Of a stretch of 64,000 nucleotides of DNA, positions 45,033 to 55,100 are shown in pieces. The DNA comes from Natronococcus pandeyae (GTDB lineage: Archaea > Halobacteriota > Halobacteria > Halobacteriales > Natrialbaceae): assembly GCF_008122205.1 (NCBI RefSeq), contig NZ_PHNJ01000011.1, positions 62,001 through 126,000 on the forward strand, in the 5' to 3' direction. Position 1 is the stretch's first letter. Each line of letters starts with the position of its first letter. The translations under genes were made by a program, and so were the position numbers. The notes beneath the pieces were generated by a model. It was not told the origin of the DNA. It searched no databases and worked only from the letters and a program-made list of their open reading frames with translations.

Positions 45033-46577
45033 ATGATCAGTTCTAGACTGCCCATTTCGATCGATGGCATCACAGAAAGCATCGGACCCACGACACTGGT
45101 GTCGGTCCAGAAGAGCATCGCGGCCCTTCCAGTTGACGGCACTCTGGGTATCATCGTCGCGTTCTACACGGACTGGGTCGCTGACTTCTTCATTTACATT
45201 CTGACTGGCATCCTCGGGTTCATTAGTGACCTCATTGCTGGCGGCCTCCTTTCGTTCATCATCTTCGACAGCCCCTATAGCGATCCTGCGATGCAGTCTG
45301 CCTTCCAGCATAATCTGGATATCTTCCCCCAACTCCTGGTAATCGTCTTCATGGCCGGAGTCGCTTCCAAGCCGTTCGCCGATCAGCGCGAGGTGACGAA
45401 CTTCATGCTGGTTTGGAAAACGCTGAAGGTGATCATTTTCGTGGCCGTTGCCCGCCAGATCATGCACTTTGGCCTGCTCCTTACGAACGCGATTATTCTG
45501 CATGTCTATACAGACGAATACGGCGCTGCGTTCGGACCCCAAATCCTCGAGGCTGGGTTCGATGGGGCAGCTGCTGCGGGCGCTGGTGCGGTTATGGGCG
45601 GACTCATCCTCAGCCTCGTATCCGTCGCAGGCATTTTGCTCGCCCTCGGTGTCTTCGTGTTCCGCGAGTTCCTCTTTAATGCGACGTTCATCCTGCTGCC
45701 CGTTCTTGGGGCCATGCTCTACCTAGATTTCGGCCCACTCCGCCACAGCTCGGCGATTGCAAAAACGATCCTGCGGGCGACAGCGTACATGCTGCTCGCA
45801 GGGATCATTATGGCCGGCCTGCTACAGACAGGTGCGGCAGCCGTCGGCGCGTATTCGGATATTCCCACCGAGGGCGAGCAAGCAAGTGATGCAGAGTTTG
45901 GCGAACTCCTCGAGGCAATGCTCTTCTGGCTAATCGGGCTGCTCGCCCCCGCACTCGTCGGACTGAAAGCAGCCATGATGGCCGGAATGTCACCGAGAGG
46001 CCTCAGTGGACGGAGTAGCGCGAAGAGTAGCTCGAGTTCTCAAAGTCAATCCTCTTCAACGAATTCATCGGGTGGGAAATCGCGACGTACCGCGCTGCTG
46101 GAGCAGGCGAGGTATGGAGGGGGGAGAGGGCTCAGGAGGGCTGACAGTAAGATAACTGGAGGGCGGGGAACTGCTGCTGCCAGCAGAGTAGGAACACGAG
46201 CAGGCCGAACGAAAGCAGCAGTCGGGGGTGCAGCCTCGTCGAAAGTCCCGGATAGATTTGTTAGCGGAGGAAAAGAAATAGGGTCTGGTGCGAAAAGAAG
46301 CGGAAAGCGCGTAGTTCAGGACGTGAAAGCTGGTGCCAACTACGCACCTCGAAATCTTCACCAATCCCCGCTCGAGTGGGCAGAGGCCGGGTTAGAACGA
46401 TATCGGGAAAATCCCGTTATCGACACGTCGACAAACACACAGTCTACTCAACGACCGAGCAGCGCCGGGACAGCCGAAGCCAGCAACAACACTGTCGACA
46501 TAGACCCATCACCGGACACAGGATCAAATCAACAGACACTGGACGATTGGACAGACGAATTCAGCAACCAAAAATAA
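45033..46577 (+). CDS. VirB6/TrbL-like polytopic channel protein
   Basis: A 514-residue protein. Start chosen at ATG 45033; an upstream frame to 44904 overlaps the previous gene and lacks a signal. Residues about 30-320 have seven to eight membrane helices (DWVADFFIYILTGILGFISD, LVIVFMAGVASKPF, ILSLVSVAGILLALGVFVFR, and on). The C-terminal 190 residues are soluble, basic and Ser/Gly-rich (SSAKSSSSSQSQSSSTNSSG), unusual for a haloarchaeal protein. The layout is that of VirB6/TrbL inner-membrane channel proteins. Confidence 0.65.
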   Translation: MISSRLPISIDGITESIGPTTLVSVQKSIAALPVDGTLGIIVAFYTDWVADFFIYILTGILGFISDLIAGGLLSFIIFDSPYSDPAMQSAFQHNLDIFPQLLVIVFMAGVASKPFADQREVTNFMLVWKTLKVIIFVAVARQIMHFGLLLTNAIILHVYTDEYGAAFGPQILEAGFDGAAAAGAGAVMGGLILSLVSVAGILLALGVFVFREFLFNATFILLPVLGAMLYLDFGPLRHSSAIAKTILRATAYMLLAGIIMAGLLQTGAAAVGAYSDIPTEGEQASDAEFGELLEAMLFWLIGLLAPALVGLKAAMMAGMSPRGLSGRSSAKSSSSSQSQSSSTNSSGGKSRRTALLEQARYGGGRGLRRADSKITGGRGTAAASRVGTRAGRTKAAVGGAASSKVPDRFVSGGKEIGSGAKRSGKRVVQDVKAGANYAPRNLHQSPLEWAEAGLERYRENPVIDTSTNTQSTQRPSSAGTAEASNNTVDIDPSPDTGSNQQTLDDWTDEFSNQK

Positions 46578-46587
46578 CTAATGGAAG

Positions 46588-47943
46588 ATGGATAGCGTAC
46601 ACCAACTCAAGAATGTCATTGTCGGCCTCATCTCTCTGAGCCTCTTTTCTGCGAATTATGTCGCCATTCCACTGGGAATCGTTTGGCTTGTAGCGTATTT
46701 TTCCGACCCGATTATAGCGCTGATAGCAATCCCTGTGATTTGGATGATGCCCCCATTTACTGCACTTCTGTTGACTGGTGGTCTCTACCCACTCCATGGT
46801 GACGAGCCCGAACAAGCAGATCGCATTTGGCTGTTAGGAACTTTCATTGGTGCAGCGATATTGACGGCAGTGTGGTTTCTCCCTGCTTGGGAGAATAACT
46901 GGCCCGCTCTCGCAAGCATCCTTGTGCCTCTTCGAATCCCTTCTATGTTTGATAGCTTTTGGCTTATGGGTGCCAGTTGGCTTGCGTGTGTTCCACTGAT
47001 GGTATCAGTGAGTATCGGAACTACCGTAGAACTTCTCGAAGAGAAAACCTCGACGGGAGACGAGGAGCAGACAGACGCAGTGGACGCGGCTGTCCAGAGA
47101 GAGAAAGCCCAGTCCAAACACAAGATCTCTTCCTCCAACGATGGAGCGACTCAAGAACAGTCCACTCCCTCTCCCCTCGAGTATGACTGGCAGACTGCGC
47201 CAGACACAGGGTTTGATAACGTTGGTGGGATGGAGTCACTCAAAACAGAGATCGAGCGCTCGGTGATCCGTCCGCTAACCCGTCTTGACGAAGCCTACGA
47301 GCGCTTCAACATCTCCCCACCGAACGGGATCCTCTTTTACGGTCCACCCGGAACGGGCAAAACACTCTTCGCTCGAGCCATCGCCGGCGAACTCGGCCAT
47401 CCGTATCTCGAGCTCTCAGCGGGTGACATCAAATCACGCTGGATCAACAAGTCCACCGAGCAAGTCAACCAACTGTTCGCGGAGGCCGCACAGTTCGATC
47501 GGTGTGTCATCTTTATCGACGAAATCGACGCGCTCCTCTCGTCCCGCGACAACGATCTCCACCGCGAGCACGCCCAGGTTGTCAACGAATTCCTCGCCCA
47601 CTTGGATGCCGACGACCCGAATTATCTCGTAATCGCAGCCACGAACCGTGCTGAACTCCTCGATGAAGCAGCCACTCGTCGCGGTCGTTTTGACCAGCAG
47701 CACGAACTCGGGCTGCCGGACCACGACGCTCGAGAAGCCATTTTCCGCGTCCGACTCAGCGAGCTGCCAACGGACCTTGACGAAGACGTCTACCAAACGT
47801 TAGCCGATCGCTCAGAGGGGCTCAGTAGCGCAGACATCGTTGGGATCGTCGACGACGCTGCAGTACTTGCCGCCGAACGCGATGCGGACACACTCTCACT
47901 CGAGGACCTCCACACATCGTTCCCAGAGCCTGCTTCAAACTAA
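46588..47943 (+). CDS. Membrane-anchored AAA+ ATPase (FtsH/Cdc48-like module)
   Basis: A 451-residue protein. Residues about 1-150 hold four to five membrane helices; residues about 150-200 are a charged linker; residues about 205-445 are one AAA+ domain. Walker A is FYGPPGTGKTLFARAIAGEL (residues about 250-269), Walker B VIFIDEIDALLSS (residues about 307-319), sensor 1 LVIAATNRAELLD, and the Arg finger pair is in TRRGRFDQQHE. No zinc-protease motif (HEXXH) is present, so it is not FtsH itself. It could remodel or extract membrane proteins of the transfer machine. An AAA+ gene inside a VirB cluster is uncommon. Confidence 0.8.
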   Translation: MDSVHQLKNVIVGLISLSLFSANYVAIPLGIVWLVAYFSDPIIALIAIPVIWMMPPFTALLLTGGLYPLHGDEPEQADRIWLLGTFIGAAILTAVWFLPAWENNWPALASILVPLRIPSMFDSFWLMGASWLACVPLMVSVSIGTTVELLEEKTSTGDEEQTDAVDAAVQREKAQSKHKISSSNDGATQEQSTPSPLEYDWQTAPDTGFDNVGGMESLKTEIERSVIRPLTRLDEAYERFNISPPNGILFYGPPGTGKTLFARAIAGELGHPYLELSAGDIKSRWINKSTEQVNQLFAEAAQFDRCVIFIDEIDALLSSRDNDLHREHAQVVNEFLAHLDADDPNYLVIAATNRAELLDEAATRRGRFDQQHELGLPDHDAREAIFRVRLSELPTDLDEDVYQTLADRSEGLSSADIVGIVDDAAVLAAERDADTLSLEDLHTSFPEPASN

Positions 47944-48049
47944 TAAAAACCTGATACTATATCGAATGAACTTCTCTCTCTAAAGAATAAATAAAATATA
48001 AAAAACCATAGAAATTGTTAACTATCTGCATTCGCAATAACCAGAAAGT

Positions 48050-48436
48050 ATGGAAACATTCCCCATCGCTGGACGCATCATCAACACGAAGTTGGTCTTC
48101 GGACTGACCGCCCGCGAAGCTGGCGAGGTTCTCGTGATCCCGTTTCTGGCGATGGGTATTGCCCAGAGCCTCGGTTACACCGACACCCTGTTCCTGGTTG
48201 CCGGCGGGATCGGGCTCGCCGTTGGCATCCTCATTTTGCTCGTTTCCCCCGCTGGCCAACGGCCAATCAGCTACGCTCGTGCGGCCACCGAATACTACCT
48301 CTCCTCGAACGAATACTACAATCGGAGAACGCGGCCTGGACCGGAATCACCTGTCATCGAGGATGTCGTCTACGTTCGCCAGGCTGGCCTCGATACCGAG
48401 ACGATCGAAGCAGAGCAGGAATCAAAATCACGGTGA
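48050..48436 (+). CDS. PrgI/VirB3-like membrane protein
   Basis: A 128-residue protein: METFPIAGRIINTKLVFGLT, then two hydrophobic helices (residues about 26-45 and 47-67). PrgI proteins of Gram-positive and archaeal conjugation systems have this length and place, directly before the VirB4 gene. The polar C-terminal half is cytoplasmic. Promoter probably in the AT-rich gap 47944-48049. Confidence 0.65.
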   Translation: METFPIAGRIINTKLVFGLTAREAGEVLVIPFLAMGIAQSLGYTDTLFLVAGGIGLAVGILILLVSPAGQRPISYARAATEYYLSSNEYYNRRTRPGPESPVIEDVVYVRQAGLDTETIEAEQESKSR

Positions 48437-48442
48437 TCTCCG

Positions 48443-49405
48443 ATGGGAACTGTACCCACCACCGAGGCGACCAAGAACACAACCCCCGAAACGGAGTCAG
48501 AACCACACCAAGAGAGCGATTCCGTCGATGAAGACCAGCAAACGGCCACAAACGCCTACGCATCACCACCAGAGTCCGACCTCGAGGTGCTGCGAGCGCT
48601 CGACAAATTCCTTGACGACATCAACACAGACCTCCCAACCGCTCGAGAGCGAGCTCGAGCGCGCGATCACTTCGATCTCGAGAACCGTCTTGGAGAGTCA
48701 ACAACGACCCAGGATACGCTCGGCTTTGACTACGTCCGAGAGGATGGCATCGCCGTCGACGGCGACAGCTACATCGGCCTCCTGAAAGTCCACCCCCAGA
48801 ACTGGCTCTCACTCAGTGATCAGGCCAAACGCGACACGATGAGTGCGTACATGTCCTTCCTCATGTCGCTCAAATTCAGTGTGGCAGTCCCCTGCTATCC
48901 GAAAACGTTTGATCTTACGGGCCATCTTGAGCGCTTCTACACGGCAGGGGCGAGCATGACCGCTCGAGGCCAGACGCCAATCCTTCAGTATGGGCGGAAA
49001 TTCTATATCCAGTGGGCCAGCACGAACATCGAAGATGCGGATCTGAAACAACGTGATTTCTACATCGTCACCCGTGTCGAGGCTGATCAGGTCAACAAGA
49101 ACCTCGAGACGGGAAGCGTCCTGAGTCAGCTTGGCGATCTCCCGCTCGTCGGTACCCTCTGCTCCCGAGTACTCGAACAGACACCATTTGGCGATTCACA
49201 CGAGAATGCACGAACCGAACTCTGCATTCGCGAAGTCAGACAGCGACAGCGCCGGATTACGAACAAGCTCGGACGGACAGATGTCTCGATCGACCAAGTG
49301 ACCGACCACCAGGAGACGATGGAGATTCTCTACCACTACTATAACCACGTCGACCCGCAGTTCGAGAAGTTCTCCCACGCGACCAAAACGGAGGGTGAGC
49401 ACTAA
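48443..49405 (+). CDS. VirB4 N-terminal-domain-like protein
   Basis: A 320-residue protein with a low-complexity acidic start (residues about 1-55), then a region like the N-terminal domain of VirB4/TraC ATPases (VREDGIAVDGDSYIGLLKVH, NWLSLSDQAKRDTMSAYMSF, DFYIVTRVEADQV). No Walker motifs. Its stop overlaps the ATG of virB4 (TAATG). A split VirB4 N-domain next to a full VirB4 suggests a partner subunit at the membrane. Confidence 0.6.
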   Translation: MGTVPTTEATKNTTPETESEPHQESDSVDEDQQTATNAYASPPESDLEVLRALDKFLDDINTDLPTARERARARDHFDLENRLGESTTTQDTLGFDYVREDGIAVDGDSYIGLLKVHPQNWLSLSDQAKRDTMSAYMSFLMSLKFSVAVPCYPKTFDLTGHLERFYTAGASMTARGQTPILQYGRKFYIQWASTNIEDADLKQRDFYIVTRVEADQVNKNLETGSVLSQLGDLPLVGTLCSRVLEQTPFGDSHENARTELCIREVRQRQRRITNKLGRTDVSIDQVTDHQETMEILYHYYNHVDPQFEKFSHATKTEGEH

Positions 49406-52119
49406 TGGGCGAACGCCTCTCACAGCTCCGCTCTCGACTCTCTATCGGGAGGAGCAACCAAACCATCGAGGATATCGACGACGAAACGTTCGACCAAGCA
49501 ACGAAAATTCTCGAAGCAAACGGTGACGACCTCACGAAGGAAAACATCCGCGAGCAAGCCGAGTACCTCCTCGAGATTGAGGACGGCGACGAGGGCGAGC
49601 TCCGGCTGGGCGTCGTGCAGGACGATACCGAACAATCGCTTGCTGACCGCGACGTCATCGCCCCACGTCAGCTGCAGGAGGTGTCCAACCTCTTCGAGTC
49701 GGGGTACATGGTCCGCAACGATCAGTTCGTTCGCACCCTCACGATCCACGGCTACCCCGAACGCGTTCCACTGGGATGGCTCGAGGAACTGTATACGACC
49801 AATGACCACGTTCGCGTCACCCAGCACATCCACCCGCGCGATACCGGCTCTGTCCTCCGAAAATTGCAGAAGCGCCTCACTCAGCTCCGGGCCCGCCTCC
49901 ACAAGAAACACCAGAAGAACCAGACTGACACCCACGAGGCCGAGGCCGACCGCGACATGGTCAAGGAGCTTATCTGGGACATTATCCTCGGGGAGACGAA
50001 GCTCTTCGACTTCGCGATCTATATCGAGGTGATCGCCGACACCGAACAGGAACTCGACGAGGCGACCGAACGCGTCGTCGAGTCACTCAGTACTGCGAAC
50101 GCGAAGGCGGTCACCCTCGAGAAACGCCAAGTCGAATCGCAGGATGCGCTCGCCCCGCTGGGAGACGATCCGATCAAGTCGACCCAGCTGATGCAGGAGA
50201 CCGCCATTGGCACGATGTTTCCGTTCATCGAGCCGGTGGTCGCCGATCCTGAGGGCATCTTCTACGGATTCGACGGGACAAACACACCCGTCGTCCTCGA
50301 TCGGTACGAGCTGTCCTCGTACTCGAAGGCAATCGCCGGCAAAATGGGCTCTGGAAAGACGTTCGCCGAGAAACACGAGATGTACCATCGGCTGATGATG
50401 GACCCCGAGATCGAGATGCTTGTCCTCGATCCACTTGGAGACTTCGTCGACTTCGCGGACGATCTTGGTGGCCAAGTCATCCGTTTTGGCGGGCAGAACA
50501 CGGTCAACCCCCTCGAAATCCGGCGCGGTATCGACGATGTTGCTGAGGACCCGTTCAAAAAGAAATTCCGCTCGGTGATGGAGCTGTTCCGCACCCACTT
50601 CTCGGCGGTGGCCGACCAGTCGCTACCCAAGGAACAGGAAGGAATCCTGCGGCGAGCCGCCCGACTCGCCTACCTTAAATACGGCATCACGGAAGATCCA
50701 GCGACCCACGCGAACACAAGCCCGACACTCGAGGATGTTCTCGAGATCCTCGAGGAAATCGCCGACGGTGGGCAGCCATCGGAATTCCTGGAGCTTCACG
50801 AGGATGCGAACAAAGAGCAGGTCTGGCCCGAGATCGAGCAGCTCGAGACGCGATTTCGGGATGCCGACGAGCAGTACGCCTACCAGCTGCTACTTGGCCT
50901 CGAGGCGTTCCGGAAAGGCGGCGAGAACGATAATCTGAACGGCCAGACAAACGTCGAACTCGATAATCGCTTAGTCGTCATCGATATGTCGATGTTCGCT
51001 GATACGGGTCAGGCACCGCTGTTCATGCACGTAATGTTCGACTGGATCTACCAGCGTGCCCAGAGCAGTGACCGCCGTACGCAGGTGACGATCGACGAGG
51101 CTCACTACCTGTTGCGGCGGGCGGCGACGACGGATATGATCGACCTGTTCATCCGGCACAGCCGCCACTTCAACACGGCAATTACGCTCATCTCCCAGAC
51201 CGTCGACGAGTTCATCGCCCAGTCAGACGAGAAGTCCGAGGAGGCCGTCGAGAAAGCGCGCAATGTCTACAATCTCTGTGATATCAAGCAGATCTTCCAT
51301 CACGAATCGGTCAGCGACGAAGTGATCAAGTTCCACGAACTCACCCCCTCCGAGCAAACCTTCATCACTACTGCCCAGACTGGCGAGGATGGAAGCTACT
51401 CAGAGTGTTTGCTCGCCGTCAATGAGTGGGCGAAACCCCTCGCACTCCACGTCAACGACTACGAGGTCCACGTCCTTGACGATGATCTCGATCCATGGGA
51501 ATATCTCGTCGAAAACCGGTATATCGACGCCGACGACGTCGGCTATCTCGCCGAAGAGAACCGGCTTGCTGAGTACGATATCCCGGAGTCGTTGCTCGAA
51601 CAGGTGGATTTTGATGAGATCGACAAGACAGCTGAGACTGAAGCGACAGACGATGAGACCGCCGATCGTGAGCGAACCGATGTGGAGACCGAATACCACG
51701 AGATGGACGTCGGTGAGGCTGGTGATGGGACGCCAGAGGAGACGCATGGGGAGGTAGCAGTAGCAGCGGAAACACGTGAAGGAGCGGTAGAGCAAACGCG
51801 TGAGAGTCAAACAGAAGATCGAGTAGACGACCTCACCACCATCACCGGGATCGGCGAAACGTACGCAGGGTCCCTCGCTGAAGCGGGTGTCGAGACGGTT
51901 GGCGAGCTTGCTGTGGCAGATACCGAGTCACTCACGGAGAAGACGTCGATCCCGCTCACGTTGCTTAATGATTGGGCCACTGCTGCCAGCACGATGTGTG
52001 AGCCAGAGAAGCGCACTGACGCCCAGACGAGTGGTGAACCTGACGAGACAGTGAGTGGCAACTCTTTCCCGACTACGGAGGTGGCAACCGATGCAGACGA
52101 CCGAGATAACCCAGAGTAA
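49405..52119 (+). CDS. VirB4-family conjugation ATPase with C-terminal helix-hairpin-helix region
   Basis: A 904-residue ATPase of the VirB4/TraC/TrbE family that powers pilus and channel assembly. Walker A is AIAGKMGSGKTFAEKHEMYH (residues about 309-328), then MLVLDPLGDFVDF; Walker B is VTIDEAHYLLRRA (residues about 560-572), followed by ITLISQTVDEFI. After residue about 730 a Glu/Thr-rich linker leads to a helix-hairpin-helix-type domain (LTTITGIGETYAGSLAEAGV, residues about 809-828) of the kind found in many archaeal proteins that bind DNA. The HhH tail is not usual for VirB4. Overlaps the coupling-protein gene by 29 bp. Confidence 0.88.
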   Translation: MGERLSQLRSRLSIGRSNQTIEDIDDETFDQATKILEANGDDLTKENIREQAEYLLEIEDGDEGELRLGVVQDDTEQSLADRDVIAPRQLQEVSNLFESGYMVRNDQFVRTLTIHGYPERVPLGWLEELYTTNDHVRVTQHIHPRDTGSVLRKLQKRLTQLRARLHKKHQKNQTDTHEAEADRDMVKELIWDIILGETKLFDFAIYIEVIADTEQELDEATERVVESLSTANAKAVTLEKRQVESQDALAPLGDDPIKSTQLMQETAIGTMFPFIEPVVADPEGIFYGFDGTNTPVVLDRYELSSYSKAIAGKMGSGKTFAEKHEMYHRLMMDPEIEMLVLDPLGDFVDFADDLGGQVIRFGGQNTVNPLEIRRGIDDVAEDPFKKKFRSVMELFRTHFSAVADQSLPKEQEGILRRAARLAYLKYGITEDPATHANTSPTLEDVLEILEEIADGGQPSEFLELHEDANKEQVWPEIEQLETRFRDADEQYAYQLLLGLEAFRKGGENDNLNGQTNVELDNRLVVIDMSMFADTGQAPLFMHVMFDWIYQRAQSSDRRTQVTIDEAHYLLRRAATTDMIDLFIRHSRHFNTAITLISQTVDEFIAQSDEKSEEAVEKARNVYNLCDIKQIFHHESVSDEVIKFHELTPSEQTFITTAQTGEDGSYSECLLAVNEWAKPLALHVNDYEVHVLDDDLDPWEYLVENRYIDADDVGYLAEENRLAEYDIPESLLEQVDFDEIDKTAETEATDDETADRERTDVETEYHEMDVGEAGDGTPEETHGEVAVAAETREGAVEQTRESQTEDRVDDLTTITGIGETYAGSLAEAGVETVGELAVADTESLTEKTSIPLTLLNDWATAASTMCEPEKRTDAQTSGEPDETVSGNSFPTTEVATDADDRDNPE

Positions 52120-55100
52120 AACCGATATCGACGCCGAATCCCTCGAGTGGATTGTTGCCGAAGACGAGCAAGTGAAGCGGGTCTCCGACCTGGACGTGCA
52201 GTGGACTGGCACACCACTGCCCCGAGGCGGCCTTCAGACGTATCTGGTCGCACTCGTCTTCGTGTCGGTCGCGCTTGCTCTTGCGACCCAGAGCATCACC
52301 GGAGTCACAACAGGGCCGACGCTCGTCGGTCTCGAGTCCTACACGCTCGCGGTGGAGGGAACCAGTGGCGAAATCCCACTGTGGTGGCTGAGTGCTGTTC
52401 CGTTCCTGGTTGGCCTGATAGGCGTCGCGATCGGTGTGCGTCCGATAATTCGGGCGCTTCGCACTACGTACGTCCTCACTTCGGAGAAACTCTACGTCCG
52501 CACGTCGGGAATTCGTGGCGATGGGTTCACGAAACTTCACCTCGACCGTGTCGTCGACACCACTTTTCTGCAGTCGCCCGTCGGCCAGCTGTTGTCGTAT
52601 GGCACCGTCACGTTCAGTACGTTCGACCACACGTCGCCCGAAATCCAGTGCTGGGCGATCGAGAACCCAACAGAGCTTCACGAAAGGGTGCTCGAACTCG
52701 AGGCCTCTGCTGACTCGCCGCTTGAGCGCACACAAGAGTACATCCGAGTTGTTCCGTCGACGGGCGAGCGAGCGCCACTGGAAGTCGTCAACCAGATCCG
52801 TCCTTTGCATGATGTTCGACGAGGTGGCCTAGCATGGTGGCAGAAACTCAACCCGATTTCGGATCCTGACCCGCTCACGTTCGAGTTTGTGATTTATAGC
52901 GACGGGACGGATGCACCGATCGAATTCTACTACACCTGCGAGCAGCATCTGTCCACGCTCCACGACCGGCTCAAATCGGCCTACCCCGACACGGTTGAAC
53001 TCGAGCGCGTCACCGTCGACTTTGCGGAGAAACTCATCACCCCGCAGCAGTACTCCTACGACGAGTTCGAGACCGCTCTCGAAAACGGCACCCTCCAGTG
53101 TACGCCGGTTGAAGTTGAGGCGCTCATTCGGGTCCGCGGCTCCAAACCGACGCTTGCTGACGGAGGAGCGACGACCATCGGCGAGCAGGTCGATCGAGAC
53201 GAGACTGGCCAAGAGAGCACCAGTACGGAGGCGTCTGATACCAAGGCTTCCGACTCTGAGTCTTATTCTCCTACCAGCTCCGATTCCAGTGTTCCACTCG
53301 GCAAGCAACTCCCGAGTGTCGACCTTGATGGACGTCGTGCGAAAGAGGAGGCAGAAAACCGCGATCAAGGGTCGCTCACGTTCGCCCTCGAGACGCCAGT
53401 CGACACTGGTGAGGGGGTACTCGCCCGGCCACATCCGGATGAAGTTGAACCGTATGGACTGCGGTGGACCGGCAGCGGAGACCCGTTGGCGGCGATCAAA
53501 AAATTCGATCAGAAAATGGGTGCAGACGATCGGACGAAGGCGAGCTCACACGCGCCGTTGACTGTGCTGATCGATCACTTTGCAAGCACGGACCACCCGA
53601 TCGTCTTTCAGGCCGCGTTCGAAGGCGAGCCCGATCTGACGGCAGCGGGTGAATACCACATCGACGAAATCGAACAGGGGCGCGAGACGCTGTGGGATGA
53701 AGCCGCTGTGGCCCTTGAGGAGCTTCTACGCGGTCCAAAGAACAGCGAGTCGTCCTCGCCGCGGTCAGAGTCACTCAGTGAATCTCAATCTGAGCGAATC
53801 GCCGAGATCAGAAATGAAGACTGGGGCCACACGTTTACGACCAATCTGCGCGCAGTGATCGTCCCCAGAAGCTCTTCTCTCAGCGACACATCTGAGATCG
53901 ATCACTACCTACGGAACCTGAGTAGCGTATTCGATCCGCTTGCAGGCGACTACTATAAACTCGAGAGTGAGATCCTCCACGAGAACGGAGTTCTCGAGCG
54001 GAGTCAGCGCAAGCGCTCGCGCCGCTGTTTCAATCGAATTCTCGAGCGCGATGTCGTCTCTGGAGGAACGTTGAGCCGTTCCGAACCCGACTTGCATCTG
54101 GATCCTGCCGAACTCTGTAATCTGGTGATCGTTCCCAGTACCGAACATCTCACTGATGAGGCGGTCAAAGAGACCCATGCGACTCCCGAAAGCCGCACGG
54201 CTCTTCCCGGGTTGGACACCGCCCAACGCCGCCAGTACACCACAGGAATGGTCCTCGGTCAGGATGCTAGCAGCGCCGTCGAGGGGCCGCTTCGGTTACC
54301 ACCGAGCCGACAAACACGCCACTGGTTGCTCTGTGCCGCGACTGGCAGTGGCAAGAGCCAAGTCACGTACCACATGTTGCGTTCGCTCGCCGAGACGACA
54401 CCAGGACCAAACGTCCTGTTCGATCCGAAAGGGGACAATATGTGTCAGAACTACATGATGGCCCACTACAAGAAGTTCGGACACCTCGATGACGTCTACC
54501 ACTTCCGCGTACCGAAGACGCTTCCTGCAATCTCGTTTTTCGATATTCGACCAGCGCTCAAGGGGAACGATCGCGAGACGGCAGTCAAGGAGAAAGTTGA
54601 CCACTTCCACGAACTGATGCGGATGATCATGGGAGCGGAGAAGTACGAACAGGCGTTCGTGGCGAACGAAATTCTGACGTTCCTGATCCAAACGTTGTTC
54701 GATCCAAAACACGGTGACGACGTCTTCGGGTTGGACGATCTCGTCGACGCCGCGACGCGAATGCACCACCATCAGGAGCTGCCGGAGGTTTCGGAGATCA
54801 ACGCCGACATCCACGACTCACTCGCCGCGCAGTTTGCCAAGGACGAGAACCAGTTCGACACGACGATGGGGGCGGTGATGAACCGGCTGAACAAACTGAA
54901 AGAGGATCGCCACCTTCACTGGATGCTTCGACACAAACCCGGTCGCGAAGTCGAAGCCAACGGGGACGATCTCTACGGCTTCCACCAGCAGGAGACCCAC
55001 TTCGACTTTAGTGAGTTCCTCGACCAGGATGTCACGATCCTGTTCGACCTGGGCGATCTGTCGTCTCCCGCCCAGCGCGGGTTCACCACAGTGATGTTGA

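Noticed and set aside
46588-47943. Calling the AAA+ protein FtsH
   Set aside because: The HEXXH zinc-protease domain is missing and the membrane part is longer than in FtsH.
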